Assembly (NCBI RefSeq): GCF_039542905.1
Contig: NZ_BAABIS010000001.1
Location: 6,634,001-6,698,000 of the forward strand
Origin: Kitasatospora terrestris
Lineage (GTDB): Bacteria; Actinomycetota; Actinomycetes; Streptomycetales; Streptomycetaceae
DNA length: 64,000 bases
Direction: 5' to 3'
Positions 38,644-47,119 of this stretch are shown one piece after another. Below the pieces are notes generated by a model. That model ran no database searches, was not told the origin of the DNA, and saw only the letters and a list, made by a program, of their open reading frames with translations. Within the stretch, counting starts at the first letter, position 1. The number at the start of each line of letters is the position of its first letter. The position numbers and the translations under genes were made by a program.

Positions 38644-40260
38644 GTGCGACAGGTTGAAACCGACTCTTTGGTGATCGGCTCCGGCGGCGCCGGGCTGCTG
38701 GCGGCCTGCCGGGCCGCCGACGCCGGGCACCGGGTGCTCGTCCTCGAACGCGCCCCGGAGCTGGGCGGCACCACCGCCGTGTCCGGCGGCATGGTCTGGG
38801 TGCCCGACAGCTCGGTCATGCGCGAGCACGGCATGCCCGACTCCGCCGAGGACGCGCTGCGCTACCTCGAACTCGTCACCGAGGGCGAGACCGACCGCGA
38901 ACGGCTGGAGCAGTACGTCGGGACGGCCCGCGAGATGGTCGACTACCTGCACGCCGAGACGCCCGTCCGGCTCTTCCCGATCGACCGGCCCGACTACCAC
39001 TCCGACTGGCCCGGCGCCCGGGACGTCGGCCGCACCCTGGACAACGTGCCGTTCCCGACCGCCGACCGGCCCGGCCTGGTGGACCGGATCCGGCGCGGCA
39101 GCCACTTCGACGCCGTCACCTACGACGAGCGGCACCGCTGGCAGATCCCCGGACGCTACGACCACGCCCTGGTCGCCCGCCGCCGGGCCGAGGGCGTGCT
39201 CACCGTCGGCGCCGCGCTGGCGGCCGCCCTGGTGGCCGCCTGCGACGACCGCGGGGTCGCCTTCGAGACCGGCGTCCGGGCCCGCGAACTGCTGCGGGAG
39301 GACGGCCGGGTGGTCGGCGTCCGGGCCGACACCGCCGACGGCCCGGCGGAGTACCGGGCGCGCGCCGGCGTGGTGCTCGCCACCGGCGGCTTCGAGTGGA
39401 ACGAGCGGCTCAAGCGGGCCCACCTCGGGATCCCCGGCACCCGCCCGGTCAGCCCGCCCTGGAACCACGGCGACGGCCTGCTGATGGCGACGGAGGCCGG
39501 CGCGGCGCTCGACGGCATGTCGCAGGCCTGGTGGGTGCCGGCGGTGTCCGGCCGGGGCGAGGAGTACGACGGCGCGCCGCTGACCCGGCACCTGGTCGGC
39601 GAGCGCTGCCTGCCCGGCTCGATCATGGTCAACCGGCAGGGCCGGCGCTTCGTCAACGAGGCCGTCAACTACAACGACGTCACCAAGGCCTTCCTGGCCT
39701 TCGACCCGACCCGGCACGAACGCCCCAACCTGCCCGCCTGGCTGGTCTTCGACGAGGGCTTCCGCCGGCGGTACCCGATCGCCGGCGAGCAGCCCGGCGC
39801 CGCCGCGCCCGGCTGGTACACCAGCGCCGGCACGCCCGCCGAACTGGCCCGGTCGATCGGCGTGGACGAGCAGGGCCTCACCGAGACCCTGGCCGCGTTC
39901 AACCCGGACGCCGCCCGGGGCGTCGACACCGCCTTCGGCCGCGGGACCACCAGCCACGACCGGTACTACGGCGACCCGCTGCACGGGCCCAACCCCTGCC
40001 TGGGGCCGCTGGTCGAACCGCCGTTCCACGCCGTCCGGGTCGAACCGGGCATGCTCGGCACCAAGGGCGGCCTGGTGACCGACGGGCGCGGCCGGGTGCT
40101 GCGCCACGACGACAGCCCGATCCCCGGGCTGTACGCCTGCGGGAACGTCGCCGCGACCGTGATGGGCCCCGGCTACCCCGGGTCCGGGGGCACCCTCGGC
40201 CCGGCCCTGGTCGGCGGCTACCTCTGCGGGACGGCCATCGGCAAGGAGGAGCAGCGGTGA
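38644..40260 (+). CDS. FAD-dependent oxidoreductase, KstD/fumarate-reductase family
   Basis: 538 residues, GTG start 38644. N-terminal Rossmann motif VIGSGGAGLLAACRAADAGH and ELGGTTAVSGGMVW, then a C-terminal return to the FAD domain with YACGNVAATVMGPGYPGSGGTLG. The family (FAD_binding_2) includes 3-ketosteroid-1-dehydrogenases and flavocytochrome fumarate reductases, which introduce or remove C=C bonds next to a carbonyl. In the cluster it could desaturate a cyclic hydrazide or pyrazoline on the way to the aromatic pyrazole (inference). GTGA overlap with the next gene. Confidence 0.85.
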   Translation: MRQVETDSLVIGSGGAGLLAACRAADAGHRVLVLERAPELGGTTAVSGGMVWVPDSSVMREHGMPDSAEDALRYLELVTEGETDRERLEQYVGTAREMVDYLHAETPVRLFPIDRPDYHSDWPGARDVGRTLDNVPFPTADRPGLVDRIRRGSHFDAVTYDERHRWQIPGRYDHALVARRRAEGVLTVGAALAAALVAACDDRGVAFETGVRARELLREDGRVVGVRADTADGPAEYRARAGVVLATGGFEWNERLKRAHLGIPGTRPVSPPWNHGDGLLMATEAGAALDGMSQAWWVPAVSGRGEEYDGAPLTRHLVGERCLPGSIMVNRQGRRFVNEAVNYNDVTKAFLAFDPTRHERPNLPAWLVFDEGFRRRYPIAGEQPGAAAPGWYTSAGTPAELARSIGVDEQGLTETLAAFNPDAARGVDTAFGRGTTSHDRYYGDPLHGPNPCLGPLVEPPFHAVRVEPGMLGTKGGLVTDGRGRVLRHDDSPIPGLYACGNVAATVMGPGYPGSGGTLGPALVGGYLCGTAIGKEEQR

Positions 40261-41393
40261 CCCGGATCGTCGTCGTCGGAGCCGGTTCGATCGGCAGCTG
40301 CGTCGCGCTGCGCCTGGCGCGCCGGGGCGCCGACGTGGTGCTGGTCGACGCCCGGGAGCCCGCCGAGGGGCTCTCCGCGCACGGCTTCGGCTGGGTGAAC
40401 GCCGTCGACAACGGCTCCGACCCCTACTACCGGCTCTCCGCGGAGAGCCTGCGGGCCCACGAGCGGCTGGCCGCCGAGACCGCGGACGGCGCGCCGTGGT
40501 TCTTCCGGCACGGCAACCTGCACTGGGCGGACAGCGCCGAGGGCGCCCGGCGGCTGGCCGCCGTCGCCGACGGGTACCGCGCCAAGGGGTACCCGGTCGA
40601 GGAGGTCGACGCCGAACGGGCCCGGCGCGACCTGCAGCCCGGACTCGCGCTCGACCGGCTGCACGGGCCGCTGGTGCACTACCCGGCGGACGCCCACGTG
40701 GTGGCCGACCGGTTCGTGGCGGCGGTCCAGGAGCACGGCCGGCGGGCCGGCGTCCGGCTGCGGATCGGGAGCGCCGTCACCGGGCTGCTCGGCGGGCAGC
40801 CCGGCGGACGGGTGCGCGGCGTCGAACTCGCCTCCGGGGAGCGGATCGAGGCGGACGCCGTGGTGAGCTGCGCCGGGCGCGGGACCAGGGCCCTGCTCGG
40901 CCGGGCGGGCGCCGACGTGCCGCTGGTGGAGCCGGGGGACGGCTCCGGGGTGACGGTCGTGGGGCTGCTGGTGCGGACCACGCCGCTGCCCGTCCGGGTG
41001 GACCGGGTGCTGCACGCGCCCCACCTGAGCATCCGGCCGCACAGCGGCGGCCGGGTGGTGCTGCACTGCCACGACGTGGACGAGGAGCTGACGCACGCGC
41101 GGCAGGGCCCCGCCGCCGCCGAGCGGGTGCTGGCCCGGCTGGCCGAGGTGCTGCCCGGGACGGCCGGGGCCGGCGTCGCGGTGGAGGACGCGTACGTCGG
41201 GGTCCGCCCGATGCCGGTCGACGGGATGAGCGTGGTCGGGCCGGTGCCCGGTGTCGAGTCGCTGTACGTGGTGGTGACGCACAGCGGGCTCACCCTGGCG
41301 CCGGTGCTCGGGGAGATCGTCGCGCAGGAGCTGCTGGACGGACCGTCGCCGCTGGCGGCGGCGTTCCGCCCCGAGCGGTTCGCGGCGGTGTGA
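40257..41393 (+). CDS. FAD-dependent amine oxidase (DAO family)
   Basis: 378 residues, GTG start overlapping the previous stop. RIVVVGAGSIGSCVALRLARRGADVVLVD is the FAD-binding fold; the substrate domain follows and the protein ends with VVVTHSGLTLAPVLGEIVAQELL. DAO-family enzymes oxidise C-N bonds of amino acids. Hydrazine-forming pathways with a cupin-MetRS enzyme use a DAO-type flavoprotein (Spb39-like) to split the lysine part from the N-N adduct and free the hydrazino acid. This gene is the natural candidate for that step. Confidence 0.85.
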   Translation: MTRIVVVGAGSIGSCVALRLARRGADVVLVDAREPAEGLSAHGFGWVNAVDNGSDPYYRLSAESLRAHERLAAETADGAPWFFRHGNLHWADSAEGARRLAAVADGYRAKGYPVEEVDAERARRDLQPGLALDRLHGPLVHYPADAHVVADRFVAAVQEHGRRAGVRLRIGSAVTGLLGGQPGGRVRGVELASGERIEADAVVSCAGRGTRALLGRAGADVPLVEPGDGSGVTVVGLLVRTTPLPVRVDRVLHAPHLSIRPHSGGRVVLHCHDVDEELTHARQGPAAAERVLARLAEVLPGTAGAGVAVEDAYVGVRPMPVDGMSVVGPVPGVESLYVVVTHSGLTLAPVLGEIVAQELLDGPSPLAAAFRPERFAAV

Positions 41394-41416
41394 CGGTGCG
41401 GACGGAGGAACCGAAC

Positions 41417-42586
41417 GTGGGAACGCTGGCGGTCACCGGGGCCGGACGCCTGCTCTCCGGCGACCTCGCCGCACCGGTGGTCGACGGCGCGGACACCGTC
41501 GTGTGCACCGGCGGCCGGATCACCGCGGTCGGCCGCGCCGCCGACCTGGCCGGCGAACTCGCCGCCGCCGAAAGGGTCCTGGACGCGGCCGGGGCGACGG
41601 TGGCCCCGGGGCTGATCGACTCGCACGGGCACGTCACCTTCGGCGACTACTCGCCCCGGCAGAAGGCCGTGGACTACCTGGAGGGGTACGTGCACGGCGG
41701 CATCACCCGGACGATCTCGGCCGGGGAGGTGCACGTCCCCGGGCGGCCGCGCGACCGGGACGGCGTCAAGGCGCTGGCGGTCGCGGCGCGGGCCTCGTTC
41801 GACAACTTCCGCCCCGGCGGGATGCGGGTGCACGCGGGCAACGTCCTGCTCGAACCCGTGCTCGACGAGGCCGACTTCGACGACCTGGCGCGCTGCGGGG
41901 TGTGGCTGGCCAAGTTCGGGTTCGGCGCCTACGAGAAGGCGGCGGACGGCGTCGAGCAGATCCGCTGGGCCCGGGAGCGCGGCCTGGTGGTGATGTGCCA
42001 CGCCGGAGGTGCCAGCGCCGCCGGGTCGGCCTCGCTGACCGCGGACGACCTGCTGGCCCTCGCGCCGAACGTCTGCGGGCACGCCAACGGCGGCCCGACG
42101 GCGCTGCCCGACCACGACGTGGACCGGCTGCTGGCGGAGAGCCGGATGGCCCTGCAGGTCGTCCAGGCGGGCAATCTGCGGGCCGGACTGCGGATCGTCC
42201 GGCGGGCCGTGGAGGAGGACGCGCTGGACCGGATCGTGCTCGGCTCGGACACGCCGTCCGGGTTCGGGGTGATGCCGCTGGCGGTGCTGAAGACGGTGGT
42301 GGAGCTGTCGGCCCTCTCCCCGGTGGACCCGGCCCGGGTGTGGGCGCTGGCCACCGGCAACGTCGCGGACGTGTGGGGGCTGCCCGCCGGCCGGCTGCGG
42401 GTGGGCGAGGAGGCCGACCTGCTGGTCCTCGACGCCCCGCGCGGCTCGGCGGCCGGCACCGCGCTGGAGGCGCTGGCGATCGGGGACGTGCCCGGGATCT
42501 CGGCGGTCGTGACCGCCGGTGAACTGCGGTTCCTGGCCAGCCGCAACACCCCGCGGGCCGCCCGCCCGGCGGTCCTGGTCCGCTGA
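41417..42586 (+). CDS. Amidohydrolase closely resembling enamidase
   Basis: 389 residues from GTG 41417 (GGAGGAA six bases in front; GTG 41396 also possible). Metal sites: GLIDSHGHVTFGDYSPRQ (HxH), MCHAGG, GHANGG and the Asp of GSDTPSG. The segments HGGITRTISAGEVHVPGRP, NVCGHANGGPTALPDHDVDR and GDVPGISAVV follow the sequence of enamidase from anaerobic nicotinate breakdown. Enamidase hydrolyses 6-oxo-1,4,5,6-tetrahydronicotinate. A tetrahydropyridazinone carboxylate derived from hydrazinoglutarate would be the aza-analogue of that substrate. Last gene of the operon. Confidence 0.85.
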   Translation: MGTLAVTGAGRLLSGDLAAPVVDGADTVVCTGGRITAVGRAADLAGELAAAERVLDAAGATVAPGLIDSHGHVTFGDYSPRQKAVDYLEGYVHGGITRTISAGEVHVPGRPRDRDGVKALAVAARASFDNFRPGGMRVHAGNVLLEPVLDEADFDDLARCGVWLAKFGFGAYEKAADGVEQIRWARERGLVVMCHAGGASAAGSASLTADDLLALAPNVCGHANGGPTALPDHDVDRLLAESRMALQVVQAGNLRAGLRIVRRAVEEDALDRIVLGSDTPSGFGVMPLAVLKTVVELSALSPVDPARVWALATGNVADVWGLPAGRLRVGEEADLLVLDAPRGSAAGTALEALAIGDVPGISAVVTAGELRFLASRNTPRAARPAVLVR

Positions 42587-42591
42587 CCGGC

Positions 42592-42655
42592 CGGGCCCGT
42601 CGTCGATCACCGGGTAAGGTGGAACCGCCCTGTCCGGGAACCGACGACGGGCCCG
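42592..42655 (+). terminator. 14-bp inverted repeat ending the rightward operon
   Basis: CGGGCCCGTCGTCG (42592-42605) pairs perfectly with 42642-42655 around a 36-base loop, six bases after the amidohydrolase stop. The loop contains TAAGGT, a possible -10 for the NUDIX gene, so the element may join terminator and promoter functions. Confidence 0.55.
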
Positions 42656-42710
42656 ACGGCCGTGCGGAACAAGCCCGGTGAGCTGGCCCGACGGAACGAG
42701 GAGTGCTGAT

Positions 42711-43274
42711 ATGACGAGCGGGACGCAGACCCCCGGCCTGGCCGAACTGCTCGGCCGGTACCGGCCGCAGGGCCCGGTGGAGACCGCGGACCACGAGCGC
42801 CTGCTCGGCCTGGTCGGCGCGTCCGACGCCTGGGACCGCTCGACCCCGCTGCACTTCACGGCCTCCGCGCTGATCGTCCACCCGAAGACCAAGCGGGTGC
42901 TGCTGCGCTGGCACGTCAAGCAGCAGGCCTGGCTCCAGGTCGGCGGGCACGGCGACCCGGGCGAGACGCTGCCGCTGGACATCGCGCTGCGCGAGGGCCG
43001 GGAGGAGACCCACCTGACCGACCTGGTGCCCTGGCCGGACGCGTCGCTGGTGCACGTCACCGTGGTGCCGGTGCCCGACTCCCCCCGCGAGCCCGCGCAC
43101 GAGCACGCCGACCTCCGGTTCCTGCTGGCCACCGAGTCGCCCCAGGACGCGCGGCCGGAGAACCCCGAGTCGCCGCTGGAGTGGCTGACCCTGGCCGAGG
43201 CCCGGGAGCGCACCACCGAGGAGAACTTCCGGGAGACCCTGGACCGCGCGGGCCGGCTGCTGGACGCGGTCTGA
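42711..43274 (+). CDS. NUDIX hydrolase
   Basis: 187 residues from ATG 42711 (GAGGAG eight bases in front). The Nudix box reads GGHGDPGETLPLDIALREGREET, written here as GDPGETLP plus REGREET, close to the consensus GX5EX7REUXEEXGU. Homologues hydrolyse nucleoside diphosphate derivatives. Common in streptomycetes outside clusters and preceded by its own likely promoter, so membership of the pathway is doubtful. Confidence 0.88.
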   Translation: MTSGTQTPGLAELLGRYRPQGPVETADHERLLGLVGASDAWDRSTPLHFTASALIVHPKTKRVLLRWHVKQQAWLQVGGHGDPGETLPLDIALREGREETHLTDLVPWPDASLVHVTVVPVPDSPREPAHEHADLRFLLATESPQDARPENPESPLEWLTLAEARERTTEENFRETLDRAGRLLDAV

Positions 43275-43299
43275 CCCGCGCCCCGCACACCGTTCGCCG

Positions 43300-45237
43300 T
43301 CAGGCCGGATCGAATCCCAGGGTCCGCCCGTAGAGGGCGAGTTCGGCCTCCAGGCAGCGCACCACGGTGTCGCTCCGGCGGAAGCCGTGCCGCTCGCCGG
43401 CGAAGAGCAGGTAGCCGTGCGGGACGCCCGTCCCGCGCAGCCGCTCCACCAGGCGCTCGGCCTGGGCGGGCGGGCAGATCGGGTCCAGTTCGCCCTGGAG
43501 CAGCACGATCGGCACGGACAGCGCCTCCGCCCGGTTCAGCGGGGAGCGCTCCTCGTAGCGGGCGCGCTGCTGCGGCCAGGGGCCGATCAGGGCGTCCGCG
43601 TACCGGGCCTCGAAGTCGTGGGTGCCGCCGGCCCGCCAGGCGACCGGGTCGAGCACCGGGAAGTAGAGGCACGCCGCCCGGTACAGCCCGGGCTCGGCGA
43701 TCGCCGACAGGAGGGCCGTCCAGCCGCCCGCGCTGCCGCCGCGGATCGCGATCCGGTCCGGGTCGGCCAGCCCCTCGGCGACCAGGGCCCGGGCGACCGT
43801 CGCGCAGTCCTCGACGTCCACCACGCCCCAGCCGCCCCGCAGCCGCTCCCGGTAGGCCCGGCCGAAGCCGCTGGAGCCGCCGTACTGGACGTCCACCACG
43901 CCGATGCCCCGGCTGGTGAAGTACGTGATCTCCTGGTTGCGCACCGGCTGGCTGCGGCTGTTGGGGCCGCCGTGGACGAAGACCAGGTACGGGGGCAGCT
44001 CGCCGGGAGGGCCGGTGACCTCCGGGTGGTGCGGCGGGTGCAGGTAGGCGTGCACGGTGGCGTCAGGCCCGTGGAAGGCGCGCACGACCGGGGCGGACGC
44101 GTACTCCTCGTGGGCCCGGTGCGGGGCCCGGACCACCGTGGTCGAGCCGTCGGCGGGATCGATCAGCACGACGCCGCGGCGGTGCTCCGGCCCGGCCACC
44201 ACGGCGGCGATCCGGCGGCCGTCGGTGGCGACCGAGGACCACTCGGTGTACGGGAGGCCGAGGTCGGTGAGCCGGCCGTCCGGGGTGAGCAGGCCGAGTC
44301 GGCGCCGACCCGTGCCGTGCACGGTGGCGAGGGACCCGTCGCGCAGCGGCAGGCACCAGCGCAGGCCGATCCGCCACAGCGCCTCGCCGAACTCCTCCTC
44401 GGCGGGGCGCAGGTTGCGGACGGCGCCGTCGGGGCCGATCTCGTGGACGTTCCACCAGCCGTCCGGGTCCCCGACGGCGTGGAGCCGGCCGGAGCCGTCG
44501 GCCGCCCAGTCGGCCTGGACCACGGACTCGCGGTCGCCGCCCATCAGCCGGACCGGTTCGCCGACGGCACCGTCCGGGTCGATCGCGGCGGCCATCAGCT
44601 CGGTGCCGTCCCAGGGCATGTTCGGGTGGTCCCAGCCGATCCAGCAGACCCGGGTGCCGTCGGGCGAGATCCGAGGGCCCGTCAGGAAGTGGTGGCTGCT
44701 GACGAGTTCGCGGACCCTGCCGGGGTCGTCGGCGGCGCCGCCGTCCAGCGGCAGGGCCACCAGGTGGCGCTCGACCCGGGTGCCGGCCTCGTCCAGGACC
44801 CGCTCGCGCAGGCACCAGACCTCGCCGCCGCGGACGGCGAAGTCGCAGTAGCGCAGCTGGACGCCGGCCGGTGCGGCCGGGCTCAGCGGCACGGGGTCGC
44901 GCCCCGGGCTCCACCGGTAGGCCCGCTGGTCGCCCCGGTGGCTGAAGACCAGGCCGTCCCCGGCCCGGTCGGAGAGCGCGGCCCACGGCCGGCCGCCGTA
45001 CTCGATGACGCCGCTGCGGACGTCCCAGCCGGGCGGCAGCAGTTGGGCGGGTCCGCCGTCCGGGCCCTGCCGCATCAGGGCGTTGCGCCCGCCGTCCTCG
45101 GGCAGTGCCTCGGTCCAGCAGGGGTCGGCCCCCAGGAAGCCGACCCATTCGACGAGGGCCCCGCCGCGCGCCGCCTCGGCGGGGGTGACGGGGGAGGGCC
45201 AGGTGCCGTACGGGGCGGTCCGGGCGCGGTCGGACAT
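43300..45237 (-). CDS. S9 family peptidase (acylaminoacyl-peptidase-like)
   Basis: 645 residues from ATG 45237 (GGAG in front). The N-terminal half is a beta-propeller (repeats such as PDGTRVCWIGWDHPNMPWDGTEL). The C-terminal alpha/beta hydrolase has nucleophile motif IRGGSAGGWTALL, Asp in LQGELDPICPPAQ and His in AGERHGFRR. VFVHGGPNSRSQP supplies the oxyanion region. Cytoplasmic, removes N-terminal acylated or dipeptide units. It lies convergent with the NUDIX gene and splits the biosynthetic cluster; it lacks the TGTGA palindrome found near the other peptidase genes. Confidence 0.9.
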   Translation of the reverse strand: MSDRARTAPYGTWPSPVTPAEAARGGALVEWVGFLGADPCWTEALPEDGGRNALMRQGPDGGPAQLLPPGWDVRSGVIEYGGRPWAALSDRAGDGLVFSHRGDQRAYRWSPGRDPVPLSPAAPAGVQLRYCDFAVRGGEVWCLRERVLDEAGTRVERHLVALPLDGGAADDPGRVRELVSSHHFLTGPRISPDGTRVCWIGWDHPNMPWDGTELMAAAIDPDGAVGEPVRLMGGDRESVVQADWAADGSGRLHAVGDPDGWWNVHEIGPDGAVRNLRPAEEEFGEALWRIGLRWCLPLRDGSLATVHGTGRRRLGLLTPDGRLTDLGLPYTEWSSVATDGRRIAAVVAGPEHRRGVVLIDPADGSTTVVRAPHRAHEEYASAPVVRAFHGPDATVHAYLHPPHHPEVTGPPGELPPYLVFVHGGPNSRSQPVRNQEITYFTSRGIGVVDVQYGGSSGFGRAYRERLRGGWGVVDVEDCATVARALVAEGLADPDRIAIRGGSAGGWTALLSAIAEPGLYRAACLYFPVLDPVAWRAGGTHDFEARYADALIGPWPQQRARYEERSPLNRAEALSVPIVLLQGELDPICPPAQAERLVERLRGTGVPHGYLLFAGERHGFRRSDTVVRCLEAELALYGRTLGFDPA

Positions 45238-45830
45238 GCGTTCTCCTCGGCGGTCGTGGGGCCGGGCGGGTCGCGGGAAGCGCGGGCGCGCGGGGTCGTG
45301 GAGGTGCGGGCGCGCGGGGTCGACCCGCCCGCGGTGCGGGCGGGTGGACGGGTGGGAGCGGATCGGGGGGTGCCGGCGGGCCCGGGGTGTCGGACGTCGG
45401 GGCCGGACCCCGCCCGCGTGGTCATCCTGCCACGGGCCGGGTGCTCGTGGCGGCTGTCCGGAAGGCGTCGTCCGAGCACGGAGGATTTCGGCCACGCCGC
45501 CAAGGGCGGCCGGGCGACCGAGTGTTGACGGTTGAACAGCAGGTTCCCCGGGGGCCCGGACATGACGAAGTGCGCCCGGAGGTGACCTGAAGTGACCGGT
45601 TGACATGTCCTTGAGGGCAAATCATGCTGGTGATGAGCCAGGGGGCAGCGGTACTGACGGTGCCCCTGTCATTGGGAGAGTCACCGCTGTCAGGCGCGGG
45701 TCGTGGTCTCCGTCCTTTCTCCGTGTGCGTTCATGCCGCGGGAGTTTCTCGTACACGTGATTGACGGCCGCTCGGGCGGTAATGGATCTGCACGGCCATT
45801 CATCCGACAAGGCAACACTGGAGGAGTCCT
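45238..45830. other. 593-bp divergent intergenic region
   Basis: Contains a GGGCGCGCGGGGTCG direct repeat (about 45286 and 45309) and a 10-bp hairpin (45323-45332/45336-45345, loop GGT) in the leader of the S9 gene. Further right, GTGACC occurs twice ten bases apart (45582-45587, 45592-45597) just before a vegetative-type promoter TTGACA (45600-45605), 17 bases, CATGCT (45623-45628). The ECF41-like promoter at 45688-45714 follows. No convincing protein gene is present. Confidence 0.5.
45688..45714 (+). promoter_or_regulatory. ECF41-like promoter TGTCAGG-N16-CGTC before the long operon
   Basis: TGTCAGG (45688-45694), exactly 16 bases, CGTC (45711-45714): 9 of 11 positions agree with TGTCACA-N16-CGTC. 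It lies about 110 bases before the ATP-grasp gene that opens the operon containing the sigma gene itself, so positive autoregulation is possible. Confidence 0.6.
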
Positions 45831-47087
45831 GTGGCGAAGCGCCATGTGCTTTTCGTGAACCTGCGGAGGATTCAGCGGGAGGGCCTGGAATCCCTCCTCG
45901 CGGCCCGCCGTCTCGGTTATGGTGTGGTGCTCCTCGGACGATCCATCCCGGAGTTCGCGAGGCCCCTCGTGGACGAATTCCACCAGGTCGACACCTATGA
46001 CCGGGAGGCCTCGCTGGCGGCCGCCCGGGAGCTCGCCGGGCGGTACGACCTGGCCGGCGTCGCCAACTTCACCGAGGTCGACGTGCAGCTCGTCGCGGCG
46101 ATCGCGGCCGACCTCGGCCTGCGCGGCATGTCCGCGAGCGCCGCGCTGCGGGCCCGCAACAAGTACGCGATGAAGGAGGCGCTGCGCCACCTCGGCGACG
46201 TGCTGCCGCGCTTCGCCCGGGTCACCGGCCTGGACGAGCTGCGCAAGGCGCTGGAGGAGGTCGGGCTGCCCGCGGTGGTGAAGCCGACCGGCGCCTCCGG
46301 GTCCAAGGGCATCTTCGAGCTGCGCGCGCCGGAGGACCTGGAGCCGGCCATGGAGCGGCTGGCGGAGATCGCCCGGCCGGACTTCGACCCGGTGTTCCAG
46401 CAGTTCGGCGCGGAGTTCATCGTCGAGGAGTACCTGGAGGGCGACGAGCTCAGCGTCGAGGGCTTCGTCGCGGGCGGCGAGGTGCACGTCGTCACCGTGA
46501 CCGACAAGGCCACCAGCGTCCCGTACCACCTGGAGCTGTCGCACAAGGTGCCCAGCGCGCTGCCCGCCGACGCCTGGGCCGAGATCACCGCCACCACCAA
46601 GGACATCGTGGCGGGCCTGGGCTTCGACCACTGCGCCTTCCACCTGGAGGCCAAGTGGGGCGGGCAGGGGCTGAGGTTCATCGAGATCGCCGCCCGGCCG
46701 GCCGGCGACTACATCGGCTCGCACCTGGTGCCGCTGGCCACCGGTGTCGACTACTTCGAGAACGTCGTCCGGGTCGCCACCGGCGACCCGCTGCGGCTGG
46801 AGCACGACCGGGAGCTCAACGCGGGCCTCGCGTTCGTGCTCGCCGAGCGCGCCGGGCGGTTCGAGGAGGTCGGCGGGCTGGCCGGGATCTGCGAGCAGGC
46901 GGGCTTCGACCACGTCTTCGTCGAGGTCCCGGCCGGCACCGAGGTGGCGCTGCCGCCGCAGAACTTCGGGCAGCAGCGGGTGGCCGCGGTGATCGCCCGG
47001 CACGTCGAGCGGGCCGGGCTGGACGCCCTGCTCGGACGGGTGTCCGCCGAGGCGGTCGCCCGGGTGACCGCGACCGACGGCGAGTAG
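45831..47087 (+). CDS. ATP-grasp carboxylate-amine ligase
   Basis: 418 residues, GTG start with GGAGGAG in front. ATP-grasp core: NKYAMKEALRHLG (lid), LPAVVKPTGASGSKGIF (phosphate loop), FIVEEYLEGDELSVEGFV, and the Mg ligands in LRFIEIAARPAGDYIG. It activates a carboxylate as acyl phosphate and joins an amine. Substrates in the pathway are unknown; amidation of a carboxylate on the pyrazole or protection of an amino acid are options. The first 50 codons use more A/T-ending codons than the rest. Confidence 0.88.
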   Translation: MAKRHVLFVNLRRIQREGLESLLAARRLGYGVVLLGRSIPEFARPLVDEFHQVDTYDREASLAAARELAGRYDLAGVANFTEVDVQLVAAIAADLGLRGMSASAALRARNKYAMKEALRHLGDVLPRFARVTGLDELRKALEEVGLPAVVKPTGASGSKGIFELRAPEDLEPAMERLAEIARPDFDPVFQQFGAEFIVEEYLEGDELSVEGFVAGGEVHVVTVTDKATSVPYHLELSHKVPSALPADAWAEITATTKDIVAGLGFDHCAFHLEAKWGGQGLRFIEIAARPAGDYIGSHLVPLATGVDYFENVVRVATGDPLRLEHDRELNAGLAFVLAERAGRFEEVGGLAGICEQAGFDHVFVEVPAGTEVALPPQNFGQQRVAAVIARHVERAGLDALLGRVSAEAVARVTATDGE

Positions 47088-47119
47088 CGGGTGACCACCC
47101 GACGGCGGGGAGGCCGCTC

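Noticed and set aside
30043..41393. Siderophore or ordinary catabolic cluster explanation for the oxidase and N-hydroxylase genes
   Set aside because: There is no siderophore synthetase (IucA/IucC or NRPS) anywhere in the window, and the N-hydroxylase is directly followed by the cupin-MetRS fusion diagnostic for N-N bond formation.
45633..45764. 43-codon open frame as a leader peptide of the ATP-grasp operon
   Set aside because: It starts next to the predicted start of the TTGACA-CATGCT promoter but overlaps the ECF41-like promoter. It shows no unusual amino-acid run and has no ribosome site.
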